Below are positions 7,818 through 18,700 of a stretch of 64,000 nt of DNA, piece by piece. Origin of the DNA: Candidatus Brachythrix odensensis (GTDB taxonomy: Bacteria; Chloroflexota; Anaerolineae; J036; Brachytrichaceae); NCBI GenBank assembly GCA_016714465.1, contig JADKDT010000002.1:310001-374000 (forward strand), given 5' to 3'. The position numbers were made by a program, and so were the translations under genes. The notes beneath the pieces were generated by a model that was not told the origin of the DNA, made no database searches, and worked only from the letters and a program-made list of their open reading frames with translations. How positions within the stretch are numbered: position 1 is the first letter of the stretch; each line of letters opens with the position of its first letter.

Positions 7818-9892
7818 GTGACACTTCCACACGACTATGCCGAGCGGGTCTATGCCGGCTGGCTGGGCAAATGCATCGGCGTGCGTTTTGGCGCCCCGAC
7901 CGAGAGCCTGACCTACAAGGACATCCAGACCTTGTTTGGCGAGCTCAACAGCTATCTCCAGATCGATCCACGCATCTTTCACCCCGATGACGATTTGACC
8001 GGGCCCATGCTGTTTCTGCGCGCACTGGACGACTATGGGGATGATCCGCCGGCCGAACGCTTTGGCGACGTGTGGTTGAACTACATCGCAGATGGGCGCG
8101 GCACGTTGTGGTGGGGCGGTTACGGCATTTCGACGGAGCACACCGCGTATATGAACCTGGCGGCTGGGATTCCCGCCCCGGCCTCCGGCAGCATCGCCGT
8201 CAACGGGCAGACCATCGCCGAGCAAATCGGCGGGCAGATCTTCAGCGATGGCTGGGGGCTGATCTGCCCCAACAATCCAGTCCGAGCCGCCGAGCTCGCC
8301 CGGCGGGCCGCATCGGTCTCGCACGACGGCAACGCGGTGTATGGCGGGATGTATGTGGCTGCCACCGTCGCCGCCGCGTTCAGCGCCAGGAGCGCCCGCG
8401 AGACCATGACGGCCGCGCTGGGGGTCATCCCCGCCGACAGTGCCTATGCGACGGTTGTAAGCGAGGTCATGGCCTTTCATGATGCGAATCCTGGCGATTG
8501 GCGGGCCTGTTACGCCTGGATCCACGCCAATCATGGCTATGACAAATACCCCGGCCGGGTGCACATCATCCCAAACGCCGCCATCATGGCCATGGCGATG
8601 TTGTATGGCCAGGACGACTTCATTGAGACGTTGAAGATCGCCAACATGGGCGGCTGGGACACCGACTGCAATGTGGGGAACGTCGGGAGTGTCCTGGGCG
8701 TGCTCGTCGGTGTGGCTGGCATCCCCGAGACCTGGCGGCGGCCGCTCAACGACATCTTCACGCTGGCGTCGTTGACGGGCAGCCGCAACATCATGGACAT
8801 CGGCCATGCTGCCGACGTGTTCATCGGGCATGGCCATCGCCAGGCCGGGCTGCCCCCACCCCGCAAGGCCCGCTATCACTTCGACTTCCCAGGCAGCACC
8901 CAGGGTTTTCGCCGTTGGGCGAAACCGCTGGAATCGTCACCATCGCCCAGAGCGACGAACCCGGCACGGGCGCGCTCAAAATCAGCGGGCGCGACCTGTT
9001 CCGCCGGCGCAACATGGGGGCGGCCCTGCGCACCTATCTGCGGCCGGCCGAGCTGGATGGCAACAACTATCGCGGTTCATTCTCGCCCAGCCTGTATCCG
9101 GGCCAGACGGTGCGCGTGCGCGTCATGGCTCATCCGGATGCCAACCCGGAGCTGATCGTCAACCTGTTTGTGCGGGATGCGAATTCGGGCCGGCGGATCG
9201 AGCAGACGCCGGGCATCCCTCTTGTGCCGGGACAATGGCAACAGGTCGAGTGGCGCATCCCGCCCGGCGACGGCGTACTGATCGACCAGGTCGGGGTGCT
9301 GGTGACCGCCATGCACGCCCCGCATCTCAACGAGAGCGTCTACATCGATGATCTGGACTGGGACGGCCCGCCCGAGTTCGGCTTCGACTTCAAACGCGAG
9401 CGGATCGAGACCGACGCCAGCAGCCAGTGGACGTTCGTGCGCGGATATTGGATGCTCGACGGCGACGCCTACATCGGCAGCGGGGTTGGGCAGAACGAGA
9501 GCTACAGCGGCGACCTCGATTGGGCCGACTACGCGGTTTCGGCCGACCTCACACCCCGCAGCGGTGAAGCGCACCTGCTTCTTGCCCGGGTCCAGGGCGC
9601 GTTGCGCGGATATGCGCTGGCGCTGATGCCCGGTCGATTGGCGCTCATGCGTAACGACGGCGGGTATGCCGAGGTCGCCTCAGTCCCATTCGCCTGGCAT
9701 CACGGCGAAACGATCTCCCTTCACCTGCGGGCACGCGGCGCCGCCTTGGAGGGCAGCGCGGCGGGTGTTGGCGGCGGACCGCCCGTGACCCTGGCCTGGA
9801 TCGATCCGAAGCCATACGCAACGGGGATGATCGGGCTGGCCAACCAGCGCGCCTGCCGGACGGAGTTTCGGAAGGTGAGGGTGACGCCATGA
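7818..9892 (+). CDS. ADP-ribosylglycohydrolase-family protein with two C-terminal beta domains (frameshifted)
   Basis: Residues 1 to about 360 form an ADP-ribosylglycohydrolase (ARH/DraG) fold: LGKCIGVRFGAPTE near the start, metal-binding HPDDDLTGP, and GGWDTDCNVGNVGS near the end. The GTG at 7818 is chosen because agagga lies 8 bases upstream. The frame breaks near 8908; one added T in the tttt run gives STQGFSPLGETAGIV and joins the rest, for about 691 residues. The C-terminal half looks like a carbohydrate-binding jelly roll ending in YIDDLDWDG, then a LamG/DUF1080-like beta domain. There is no signal peptide. It may hydrolyse an N- or O-ribosyl-type linkage; the substrate is unknown. Confidence 0.75.
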
Positions 9893-11007
9893 CGTTGAAG
9901 GACAGATTCAGCGCGGCGCTGCTGGGCGGGGCGATCGGCGACGCGCTGGGCGTGCCGGCCGAGAAGCGCACCCCCGCCGAAATCCGGGCACGCTGGGGCG
10001 AGATTCGCGATTTTGTCGCGCCCTGGGACGCGCCAGGGACCAATCCGCGCTATCGCGGGGATGGCAACATCACCGACGATTCGCTCATGATGGCGGCCCT
10101 CTGCCGGGTCTATCTCGAGAAGCGCGAGCACCTGGACGCGCGCGATGCGGCGACGTATCTCGTGCCGCATCTGCTCGCCCCGGACACGTTTGTCCCCGAA
10201 TTGGGGCGGTCGATGGCGCTGATCGAGCGCCTGTTCTACCCCGAAAAGTATCTATATCTGCGCCTCAAACTGGCCAATGTCGACCCGCGCGAGGGCGGGC
10301 TGGGCAACATGGTCAACTGCGGGGCAGCGATGTATGTGGCGCCGATCGGGCTGATGAATGCCGGAAACCCGCGGGCGGCCTATGCCGAGGCCATCGACTT
10401 CGCGGCCGCCCATCAGTGGAGCTATGGGCGCGAGGCTGCCGGGGTGATGGCCGCCTGCGTGGCGACCGCGGCTTCGCCCGGCGCCAGCATCGCCGAGGTG
10501 CTCGAGGCGCGCACGCTGCTTGCCCGGGACGGGACAGCCGCCGCGATTCGTGCCGCGCTGAACACCGTGCGCGGAATGACCGATTGGCGGGCGGCAGTCG
10601 AACCGCTGCAGCAGGCGCTGCTGCCTTTCATGCCCGGCGGTTGGACGGCTGATCGGCGGCCCTCCGGTCAGCCCAGCCGGGACGGCGCGATCGAGGAACT
10701 CCCGGCCGCCCTTGCCCTGCTGGCGGTCACCGGCGGCGACTTCAGCGAGTGCGTCATCGCCGCAGCCAACTACGGCCACGATGCCGACTCGATCGCAGTC
10801 ATGGCCGGCTGCATCGCGGGGGCATTGGGCGGGCTGGCGGCGATTCCAACGGCCTGGGCCGAGACCGTGACTAAGCGCAACCGGATTGACTTCGCGGCGA
10901 TGGGCGCGGCGCTCTTCGACTTGTTTGTCGACCTCGAAGCGAGCGACTGGGGCGCGGCCCGCGCCCGGCGCGAGCGGTTGGGGCTGGGCGAGAAGGAGCG
11001 AGTTTGA
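9889..11007 (+). CDS. ADP-ribosylglycohydrolase-family protein
   Basis: This 372-residue protein is a second, single-domain member of the ARH/DraG family. It starts with AALLGGAIGDALGVPAEKR, has the metal motif DGNITDDSLM around residue 65, and ends with NYGHDADSIAVMAGCIAGA, which supplies the C-terminal metal ligands. The family removes ADP-ribose or related ribosyl groups using two magnesium ions. Its ATG overlaps the stop of the preceding paralogue (ATGA), so the two are translationally coupled and probably act in one pathway with the upstream sugar transporter. Confidence 0.87.
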   Translation: MTLKDRFSAALLGGAIGDALGVPAEKRTPAEIRARWGEIRDFVAPWDAPGTNPRYRGDGNITDDSLMMAALCRVYLEKREHLDARDAATYLVPHLLAPDTFVPELGRSMALIERLFYPEKYLYLRLKLANVDPREGGLGNMVNCGAAMYVAPIGLMNAGNPRAAYAEAIDFAAAHQWSYGREAAGVMAACVATAASPGASIAEVLEARTLLARDGTAAAIRAALNTVRGMTDWRAAVEPLQQALLPFMPGGWTADRRPSGQPSRDGAIEELPAALALLAVTGGDFSECVIAAANYGHDADSIAVMAGCIAGALGGLAAIPTAWAETVTKRNRIDFAAMGAALFDLFVDLEASDWGAARARRERLGLGEKERV

Positions 11008-11060
11008 GGAGGGTATTGATGTCGGCATCCCGAGACCGCCACAACGCTCCGAACCCTCGC

Positions 11061-11445
11061 CGTTTTCCCCGCGAAAGCGCAATGGCATTAGGTTAAGGTC
11101 TGTATGCGCAAGACGCCGCACGAACGATCCTCCATTCTTGTCATCCTGAGCGAGCCCCAAAGGGTCTCGGGCGGGACGGGCGGCAGGGGCGAGCGAAGGA
11201 CCCCTGTGATGTCACCCCGCGCATGGGTGGATCGGCATACGCGAGTTGTCTCCGATATCCTAAGCTTCCGAGCAATGTCACAGGGGTCCTTCGCGCGGCC
11301 CGTTACTCGCGTTTGCGCATCAGCTCGGTGGGCCGCACTCAGGATGACAGACGCGAAAGACTCGCGCCCGCGCCGGCGCGTCGGACCTTTTGATCTCGCG
11401 CGTGTCGCTAACTTAATGCCATTGGGCTTTCGCGGGGAGGACGGG
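11061..11445. repeat. Nested inverted-repeat element, about 385 bp, MITE-like
   Basis: Outer arms of about 32 bases (from 11061 and ending at 11445) contain 'cgcgaaagcgcaatggcatta' and its near-complement. Inside lie further inverted segments: tcatcctgagcgagc paired with ctcaggatga, and gaaggacccctgtga paired with a near-exact complement at about 11275-11293. No credible protein is encoded. The element fills the 440-base gap between the glycohydrolase and citrate-lyase genes, and its right arm supplies the Shine-Dalgarno (ggggagg) of the next gene. Confidence 0.75.
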
Positions 11446-11447
11446 GT

Positions 11448-12613
11448 ATGAATCCCACTGAAGCCACCGCCGGCCACCGCGGCCCGGACACCCGCTCGGA
11501 CTGCTGGGTGCGGGTCTGGCGCCCGGAGCCGGGCCAGGCGCCCGAGGTCATCGTGCGCAGCAAGGTCGGGTCGATGTATGGCCCGGCCATCCGCGCCTTG
11601 TTAGTCGAGACCCGCACAACACTGGGGGCCGATGACCTCTCGATCGAGATCGATGACCAGGCGCCCTGCCCTGGACGCTGATGGCCCGGCTCGAGACGGC
11701 GATCCAGCGCCTGCGCCCGGACACGCGGGCCACCGCGCCCTCGCCCGACGCAGGCTCGGGCGAGCGTCGGCCGCATCTGCGCCGCTCGCGCCTGTATCTG
11801 CCCGGCGACGCGCCCAGGTTCTTCATCAACGCCGGGCTGCACCGCCCGGATGCCATCATCCTCGACCTCGAGGACGCGGTCGCGCCGGCCGAGAAGGACG
11901 CCGCCCGGATCCTCGTTCGGAATGCCCTGCGCAGCGTCGATTTCCACGGCGCGGAGCGGATGGTCCGGATCAACGCGCTCCCGGCGGGGCTGGCCGACAT
12001 CGCCGCGCTCGCCCCGCACGGGGTCGATGTGTTTGTGCTGCCCAAGGTTGAATCGGCCGAGGCCGTGGGGGCCGCACATGCCTGCATCCAGCAGGCCGGC
12101 GCAACCTCGGGCCTGCTCGCCACGATTGAGACAGCCCGGGGCGTGCTGCATGCGGCTGAGATCGCCGCAGCGCCCGGCGTGCTGGCCATGACGCTTGGGC
12201 TCGAGGATTACGCCGCCGACATTGGCGCAACCCGCAGCCAGGACGGACGCGAGAGCGCCTGGGCCCGCGGGCAGGTTCTCAACGCCGCCCGGGCGGCCGG
12301 CGTGCAGCCGCTCTCCTCGGTGTATGCCGATATCGACGACACCGACGGTTTTCTAGCCTGGGCCCGGGCCGAGCAGGAGATGGGCTTTGAGGGCGTGGCC
12401 TGTCTGCATCCGCGTCAGGTCGCCCTCGCCCATCAGGCATTTGCGCCATCCTCAGACGAGGTCGCCAGGGCCAGCCGGATCGTAGAGGCCTTTGAGGCCG
12501 GGCTGGTGGCCGGCCTGGGCGCGATCGCGGTGGACGGCAGGATGGTCGACGCGCCGGTGGCGGCGAGGGCGAGGAAGGTTCTGGCGCGACAGGCTGCGGG
12601 GGGCGTGTCATGA
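11448..12613 (+). CDS. Citrate lyase gamma-beta fusion, CitD-CitE (frameshifted)
   Basis: Residues 1 to about 97 match the citrate lyase acyl-carrier subunit CitD: Ser17 in TRSDC aligns with the serine that carries the phosphoribosyl-dephospho-CoA group, followed by SMYGPAIRALL. The frame breaks near 11660; one added G in 'caggcg' gives IDDQGALPWTLMARLETAIQ, the conserved CitD end. The protein then runs into a full CitE (aldolase-like beta subunit) with RSRLYLPGD, DAIILDLEDAV, and Mg-binding regions LPKVESAEAV and TIETARGVLHA. Without the frameshift it is a single 388-residue chain, an unusual fusion of two normally separate subunits. It should cleave citryl-thioester to oxaloacetate and acetyl-thioester together with CitF downstream. 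No citC, citG or citX was seen. Confidence 0.82.
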
Positions 12614-12690
12614 CGGCTGCGGTCCACCACAGCAGGGCCATCAGACATCCGGCCGCGCACGGGCGGCTGATTACTCCTAATGCCCGGGCA

Positions 12691-12789
12691 TCTCACGCGG
12701 AGGACGCGGAGGCGCGGAGGAACTCGCCCAGAGCGTGGCGCGATCAGGCGGCTACGCCCTTTCCGCGCCTCCGCGTTCTCCGCGTGAGA
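12691..12789. repeat. Inverted repeat 1 between citDE and citF
   Basis: Arms 12691-12719 and 12763-12789 carry 'tctcacgcgg...gcggaggcgcgg' and its near-complement around a 43-base centre. This arm type is a common dispersed repeat in Chloroflexota. Together with the next repeat it fills the 400-base gap before citF; no gene is supported there. Confidence 0.75.
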
Positions 12790-12902
12790 CTATCCGAGGC
12801 GAATTCAGTGACCCGCCAATCATGCCGAGGATCAGCAACAGTGGGTGACCACTTGGCAATCCGAGGTATCAAATCGCGGGCGGCGGATGACCCTATGGCC
12901 AC

Positions 12903-12978
12903 GACCGCGCGGGCGAGACGCCCGCGCTCCGTGCGCATGCGTAACTGTCTGGAGCGCGGGCATCTTGCCCGCGCGGTC
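12903..12978. repeat. Inverted repeat 2 between citDE and citF
   Basis: Arms of 28 bases (12903-12930 and 12951-12978) pair with only a few mismatches, for example accgcgcgggcgagac with its partner near 12965. The 20-base centre contains gcgcatgcgt, itself nearly palindromic. Confidence 0.75.
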
Positions 12979-13013
12979 TCAGCCATCATCGACGACCGCA
13001 GCAAGATCACTCA

Positions 13014-14608
13014 ATGGAGCTCAGTTTGACCCCCGGCCGTCCCGTCCCCGCCAGCGCCAATGGCCGGCCGCTGACCCCGTTTCAGGGCGTTGGGGCGGTG
13101 ATCCCGAGCGGACAGCGCAAGTCCGGTCCGCGAGTGCGCTCGGTCGCCGAATACCCGCCCAACGGTGACAAGCGCGCGCCGAGCCTGCGCGAGGCGCTGC
13201 GCCAGGCCGGGCTGCGCGACGGCATGACGATCTCCTCTCATCACCATTTACGGGACGGGGACGGGGTCATGCTGCGGGTCTTTGACGAGGCGGCCGCCCT
13301 CGGCGTGCGCGGACTGGTCTGGGCGCCCTCGGCGGCCTTCCCTGCCACGCCCGGCTGATTGAGCGGTTGCGCGACGGCACCCTCCAGCGAATCGAGGGCA
13401 GCCTGAACGGGCCGCTGGGCGAATATGCCTCGGCCGGCAACATGCAGGGCCTGGCCGTGCTTCAGTCGCACGGCGGGCGCTACCGGGCGCTGCAGGACGG
13501 CGATCTGCGCGTTGACATCGCCATCATCGCCGCGCCGGCCGCCGACTTTTTCGGCAATTGCTCCGGCACACAGGGTCCCTCTGCCTGCGGCCCGCTCGGC
13601 TTTGCCCTGGGCGACGCCCAGTACGCCGAGCACGTCATCGTCGTGACCGATCACCTGGTCCCCTTCCCCTGCGCGCCATGGGCGATCCAGGGCACGCTGG
13701 TCGATCAGGTCGTGGTCGTCGATTCGATCGGCGATCCAACCCGGATCGTGAGCGGGACGACCCAGGTCACCCGCTCGCCCGACCGTCTGTTGATCGCCGA
13801 ATACGCCGCCCGCTTCGTCCGCGAGGCCGGGATCGTGCGGGATGGGTTTTCGTTCCAGGCCGGGGCGGGCGGGACGAGCTTGGCCTTCACCCTCGCCCTG
13901 CGCGAGCACATGCGCGAGATGGGCGTGAAGGCCCGCTTTGTGCGGGGCGGGAGCACCCGCTACATCGTCGAGATGCTCGAGTCGGGGATGACCGACTACA
14001 TCCTGGACGGGCAGAGCTTCGACCTCGAGGGCGTGCGCTCGCTGCGCGACAACCCGCGCCACCTTCAGACCAACCCGTCGATCACCTACAACTATCACGG
14101 CAAGGGCAATGTGGCCGCCCTGGTCGACTGCGCCGTGCTGGGCGCGACCGAGGTCGACCTCGACTTCAACGCCAACGTCGTCACCCATTCGGACGGGCTG
14201 CTGCTGCACGGCATCGGCGGCTGGCAGGACGCCCTGTTTGCCGGCTGCGCGATTCTGGCCGTGCCTTCATTCCGCGACCGGGTGCCGGTCATAAAGGATC
14301 GCGTGACGACGTTATGCGCGCCGGGCGAGATGATCGATGTGGTCGTCACTGAGCGCGGGATCGCCATCAACCCCCGGCGGGAAGATTTAGTCGCGTCGTT
14401 GCGCGGGACGTCGCTGCCCCTGCGCACGCTGGCCTCGCTCAAGGCCGAGGCCGAGGCGATCTGCGGCGGCCCGCCCCTGCCCGCGCAGCTGACCGACCGC
14501 CCAGTCGGCGTGGTGACGTGGGTGGATGGAACGGCGCTCGATACGGTGTGGCAGGTGGGGGGCGTTGATAACGTTGGTAACGTTCGTAAGGTTTGGTCAG
14601 GTGAGTAA
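13014..14608 (+). CDS. citF: Citrate lyase alpha subunit (citrate CoA-transferase), frameshifted
   Basis: This is the citrate:acetyl-ACP transferase subunit. It has GMTISSHHHLRDGD, GPLGEYASAGNMQGLAVLQS, the FQAGAGGTSLAFT glycine loop, DVQSF-like DGQSFD, and FNANVVTHSDG, all typical of CitF. The frame breaks near 13341; one added C in the 'ttccct' run gives SAAFPCHARLIERLRDG and restores a protein of about 531 residues, close to the usual length of about 510. The last residues (about NVGNVRKVWSGE) come from a short gttggtaacgttcgtaagg repeat, so the C-terminus has been extended by repeat DNA. It works with the CitD-CitE fusion; the two genes are separated by 400 bases of inverted repeats. Confidence 0.88.
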
Positions 14609-14689
14609 GGTTCGTAAGGTTGGTTCAGGCACGGTTTGCGGCGACGGCGTTTCGCTGACTGGGTATTCGCTCAGATTGATCTGCATTTG

Positions 14690-14727
14690 TATCGGCGGAA
14701 ATCTGCGTGAATCTGCGGATAGATCCT
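14690..14727. repeat. Dispersed 'atctgcggat' repeat, copy A
   Basis: The stretch cggcggaaatctgcg...tctgcggatagatcc recurs at 15612-15650, and in a related inverted form at 62643-62713. It lies between citF and the convergent reductase gene and does not encode a protein. Confidence 0.55.
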
Positions 14728-14789
14728 GATTGCCCCCGGCCGCTCTGCGGCGTAGGCTTACATGCTCACCCATCGGCCGGCCGCTACGG

Positions 14790-15359
14790 TCACGCTCGCC
14801 GGGCGTAGTGCAGGATCAGCACGCCGTTGGGCAACGGCTTCGAGGACACGAGACTGAAACCGGCCATCTTGCCGTCCGGGAAGAGACGCTTGCCGCCACC
14901 CACGATCAGGGGAAACACGTAGAGGCGCAGCTCATCCACCAGGTCGTGGGTGAACAGCAGGTGGGTCAACTGGCTGCTGCCATCGGTGAGGATGGTTTTG
15001 CCGGGTTGAGCCTTGAGCGCCCGAATCGACTCGACAATGTTGTCGCGGATGATGGTCGTTTTGCGCCAAATGGGGGCCGTCAAGGTCGTGGAAACGACGT
15101 AATGGGCGACGTCGCCAAACGGGTCCTCGGCCGGGTTGGGCTCAAAGGCCTCAGCATGCTCGACATAAGTGCGCCGGCCGAACAGGACCGCGTCAACGTC
15201 GGCGATGACTTCGGAGAATCCCGCGCCAATGCCGTCGTCCCAATTGCGGGCCACCCAACCGCCGTGGGCGAATCCGCCGTCCGTGTCTTCATCCACGGCG
15301 CCGGGCGCCTGGATGACGCCGTCGAGGGTGATGAATTCGCTGATGATGAGTTTTCGCAT
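14790..15359 (-). CDS. RibD C-terminal/dihydrofolate reductase-like protein
   Basis: This 189-residue protein belongs to the RibD C-terminal domain family, NADPH-dependent reductases with a DHFR fold. It starts MRKLIISEFITLDGVIQAPG, has DAVLFGRRTYVE around residue 65, and ends with VDELRLYVFPLIVGGGKRLF, all hallmarks of the family. The start at 15359 is preceded by gaggag on the minus strand; an ATG 15 bases earlier lacks this signal. Members include stress-linked reductases of unknown substrate. It faces citF convergently and is probably a stand-alone gene. Confidence 0.88.
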   Translation of the reverse strand: MRKLIISEFITLDGVIQAPGAVDEDTDGGFAHGGWVARNWDDGIGAGFSEVIADVDAVLFGRRTYVEHAEAFEPNPAEDPFGDVAHYVVSTTLTAPIWRKTTIIRDNIVESIRALKAQPGKTILTDGSSQLTHLLFTHDLVDELRLYVFPLIVGGGKRLFPDGKMAGFSLVSSKPLPNGVLILHYARRA

Positions 15360-15414
15360 GGCTTGTCTCCTCAAGTCTGAAAATCGGTTGCGCGCGATGT
15401 TAGCACGACGGCCG

Positions 15415-15447
15415 AGATGGAGCCCACCTTCGTGGTGGGCTCCATCT
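15415..15447. repeat. 'tggagcccacc' hairpin repeat
   Basis: Agatggagcccacc pairs with ggtgggctccatct around a 5-base loop. The same unit recurs at 15690-15721 and three times at 63570-63662. Between 15360 and 15766 no gene is supported: the region holds these hairpins, a copy of the 'atctgcggat' repeat at 15612-15650, and the promoter of the giant ATPase gene. Confidence 0.75.
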
Positions 15448-15689
15448 TGCCGGGGTCAGTAGGTCGTCCGCCGTTCTCACAGGCTACGGAGCATCTGGTT
15501 GAGCGACGGCACCTACCCCCGGGCGGACATAAATAGGTACCGCAACCACCCCCATCTATACAGGCGCTCGAAGGGACCAACCCTGAAGAACGTTCACGCA
15601 GACATAAATACAGATGAATCGGCGGAAATCTGCGAAATCTGCGGATAGATCCCAGTCTCGCCCGGCGGATCTGCGGCATCGCCGAACCC

Positions 15690-15721
15690 AGGTGGAGCCC
15701 ACCTGGCAGGTGGGCCCCACC
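15690..15721. repeat. Variant 'tggagcccacc' hairpin upstream of the giant ATPase
   Basis: Aggtggagcccacct pairs with aggtgggccccacc around a short centre. It lies directly before the predicted -35 element of the ATPase gene and could affect that promoter or stop read-through from upstream. Confidence 0.65.
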
Positions 15722-15725
15722 ATAC

Positions 15726-15753
15726 TTGCCCTGCCAACTTTTTGGGCCATAAT
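15726..15753 (+). promoter_or_regulatory. Putative promoter of the giant ATPase gene
   Basis: TTGCCC (15726-15731) and CATAAT (15748-15753) are spaced by 16 bases. The ATG follows only 14 bases after the -10, so the transcript would start within a few bases of the start codon; no Shine-Dalgarno is visible, which fits a near-leaderless mRNA. Confidence 0.45.
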
Positions 15754-15766
15754 CAGCCCACGACAT

Positions 15767-18700
15767 ATGGAAACTGAATACGTTGAGCGCCCTCCGCGGA
15801 TCCTGCCCGAGCTGCCCATCGGCGAAGAGAAAATCCCCGACCCGCCTCAGAAAAACGAGAGCGGCGGGATGGATATGAGCTCGCTCATCCTCCCGCTCGT
15901 CAGCATGATGGGCTTCATGTTTGCCAGCGGCAGCGGCAACCCGCTGGCCATGGCCCCCATGGCCCTCATCATGCTCGCCTCCAGCGGGGCCGGCATCTTC
16001 CAGTGGCTGCGTGGACGGGGCGAATTTGAAGAGAAGAAGCGTAAATACATCATCCTGCTCAAGGAACTCCGTCAGAAGATGGAGATCACCCACAACACCC
16101 AGCGCACCTTCTACCATCACAATTACCCCGACATCGAGACCATCAAGGAAATCGCCCACCTGCGCGAAAAGAGCCGCTTCGGCTCGCGCCTGTGGGAACG
16201 CCGGCCGAGCGACCCCGATTTTGGGCATGTCCGCATCGGCATCGGCACCCGCCCCAGCACCTATGTCTTCAAGGCCGAGGGCGCCGCCGATCCGCTCGCC
16301 CCGAACCAGCTCTCCAAGGACGCCGAGAAGCTGATGAAGGACTCGATGACCGTCGACGATGTCCCCATCACGATCCCCCTGCGGCCCAATGGACCCACTG
16401 GCCCGGCTGCCGACATGGCCGCAAACGAGAAGAAGGGCCTGCCCGGCCAGCCCAGCAGCCCGCGCCACGCCGTCGGTATCTTCGGCAAGAACACCTCCAA
16501 CACCGCTGATTTCGCCCGGGCGATGATGGTCAACATCTCCGCCTATCACGCCCCGCAGGATATTCGCATCCACGTCCTGGGCAGCCCGGCCCGCGAGAAG
16601 GCCTGGCAGTGGGCGGATTGGACGCCCCATTTTGTCATCCAGGGCGACGAGGACCCCAACAAGCCCCGCCCCAAGGAGCAGCTCTGCTTCGACAACGACC
16701 GGGCCAAGGTCCAGGCCTTCTGGAAGCGGATCAAAAAGGACCTCGACCAGCGCCAGGTCCGCTTGCGCGACTCGGGCGATGACTCGGCCGGCGGCAAGCC
16801 CGATGTCAGCCTGCCGTTCTACCTCGTCGTCGTCGACATGCTCGGCGACCTGCCCGAGAACTCGCCCCTGCATGACGTCGCCGCCGAGGCGGTCGTCGCC
16901 CTGGCCAACTCGAGCGGCCCAACCCTCGGCATCTCGATGATCTTCCTGTCCAACGACTCGAACCGCATCCCGTCCGAGTGTCAGGCCATGATCGAAGTCG
17001 CCGCCGCGGGCGACAAGACCATCTTCCGCTATACCGAAGTTGGGATGAACTCGCCGCGTTATCTGGGGACCGCCGACCAGATCACCGCCGACGACGCGCG
17101 CAACAATTTCGCGGCCGCGATCCGCCGGCTCGAGCTGCAGCGCCCGTTCGGGGCCGACCTGCCCCGCTCGATCGACATGCTCGGCATGCAGGCCGTGTTC
17201 GAAGGCCGCAAGATCGACACGGTCGACAAGCTCACCGTCAAGGAAAGCTGGGAGCGCAGCCTGATCCCCAAGAACCAGGAATGGCTGAGCTCGCCGATCG
17301 GGATGGTCAGCGGCAAGGAAGTCCGCAACCTGATCTTCTCGGCCAAGGAAGGCGGCGACGGCGTGCACGGCATGATCGCCGGCACGACCGGCTCGGGCAA
17401 GTCCGAGTTGCTGCTTACCCTGATTGCCGGGATGGCGATCAAGTACGACCCGCGCATCGTCAACTTCGTGCTGGTCGACTACAAGGGCGGCGCGGCCTTT
17501 GAGCCGTTCAAGAAGCTCCCGCATTGCGTCGACATCCTGACCAACCTGCAGGCCAACGCGGTCGAGCGCATGTTCGTCGCCATCCAGGCCGTCATGGATC
17601 AGCGCTCGGTTCTGCTCGCCCAGGCCAACGCCAAGGACCTGGTCGACTACCGGGCCAAGATCGCGCCAAAACTGCCGGCCGACAGCCCGCTCCCGCGCAC
17701 CTTCCCGCACCTCTTCATCATCGTCGACGAGTTCGCCGAAATGGTGACCCAGAACCCGGACTACAAGGCCAAGTTTGAGAGCGTCACCCGGCTCGGGCGC
17801 GCCTTCGGGGTCAGCCTGCTCCTGGCCACCCAGCGCCCGGCCGGCGTCGTCACCGATCAGATGCGGGCGAACATGAAGTTCCGGATTTGCCTGCGCGTCG
17901 AGACCTCGGATGACAGCAAGGAGTTGCTCGGACGGCCCGACGCGGCCTTCCTGCCCAACATCGGCGGCCGTGGCTATGTCCAGGTCGGCAACGACGTGCT
18001 GCAAGCGGTCCAGATGGCCCGCGCCGGCGGCGACTACAGCGATGATCGCAAGGTGCCGCTGCGCGACGTGTACTGGCTGGATGACGAGATCATGCCGGCC
18101 CTGAATGTCCCCTCGGACGCGCCCGCCTACAGCGGGGTCGAGTTGGGCGAGGCGCTCGGGCTCAAGCCGGGCGAAAAGCCGACCACCCTGGTCGACTGGA
18201 TTGTCGGCATCACCGCCCTGCGCGCCACCCGCGATAACGTTCCCAAGCAAGTCAAGCCGTGGCCCGAGGTCCTGCCCGAGCACCTCTCGCTGACCGACCC
18301 GGTCGATGCTCGCTACCTCAACAGCGACCGGGTGATAGGCCCGGAGCGGACCGTCGTCATCAATCCCGAAATCGATGCCTGGCTGAACAACGTCGAAGAG
18401 AAGGCCCTGTGGCCGGCTGTTGACTGGAAGAACCCGCGCCCGCTGCGAGCCGATATCGGGCTGGTCGACAACCCGTTCAATGCCGAGCAGCGCTTGCTCT
18501 CGATCGATATGGCCAACGGGCCGGTCGCTTTGTTCGGCGGCGCGGGCCGCGGCAAGACGACCTTTATCAAGAGCCTGCTCACCGCCTTCGCCACCCAGCG
18601 TTCGCCGGCCGAGCTGAACATGTATGCCCTGGACTTCGGGCGCGGCGGGATGAAGGCCGTCACCGCCCTGCCTCATCTGGGCGCGTCGATCGACGCGTCC

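Noticed and set aside
12610..13029. Several small open frames between the citrate lyase genes
   Set aside because: They fall in inverted repeats and lack ribosome sites and family matches.
14526..15380. Plus-strand frames opposite the RibD/DHFR-like gene
   Set aside because: They overlap the clear reductase gene in antisense and have no domain signature.
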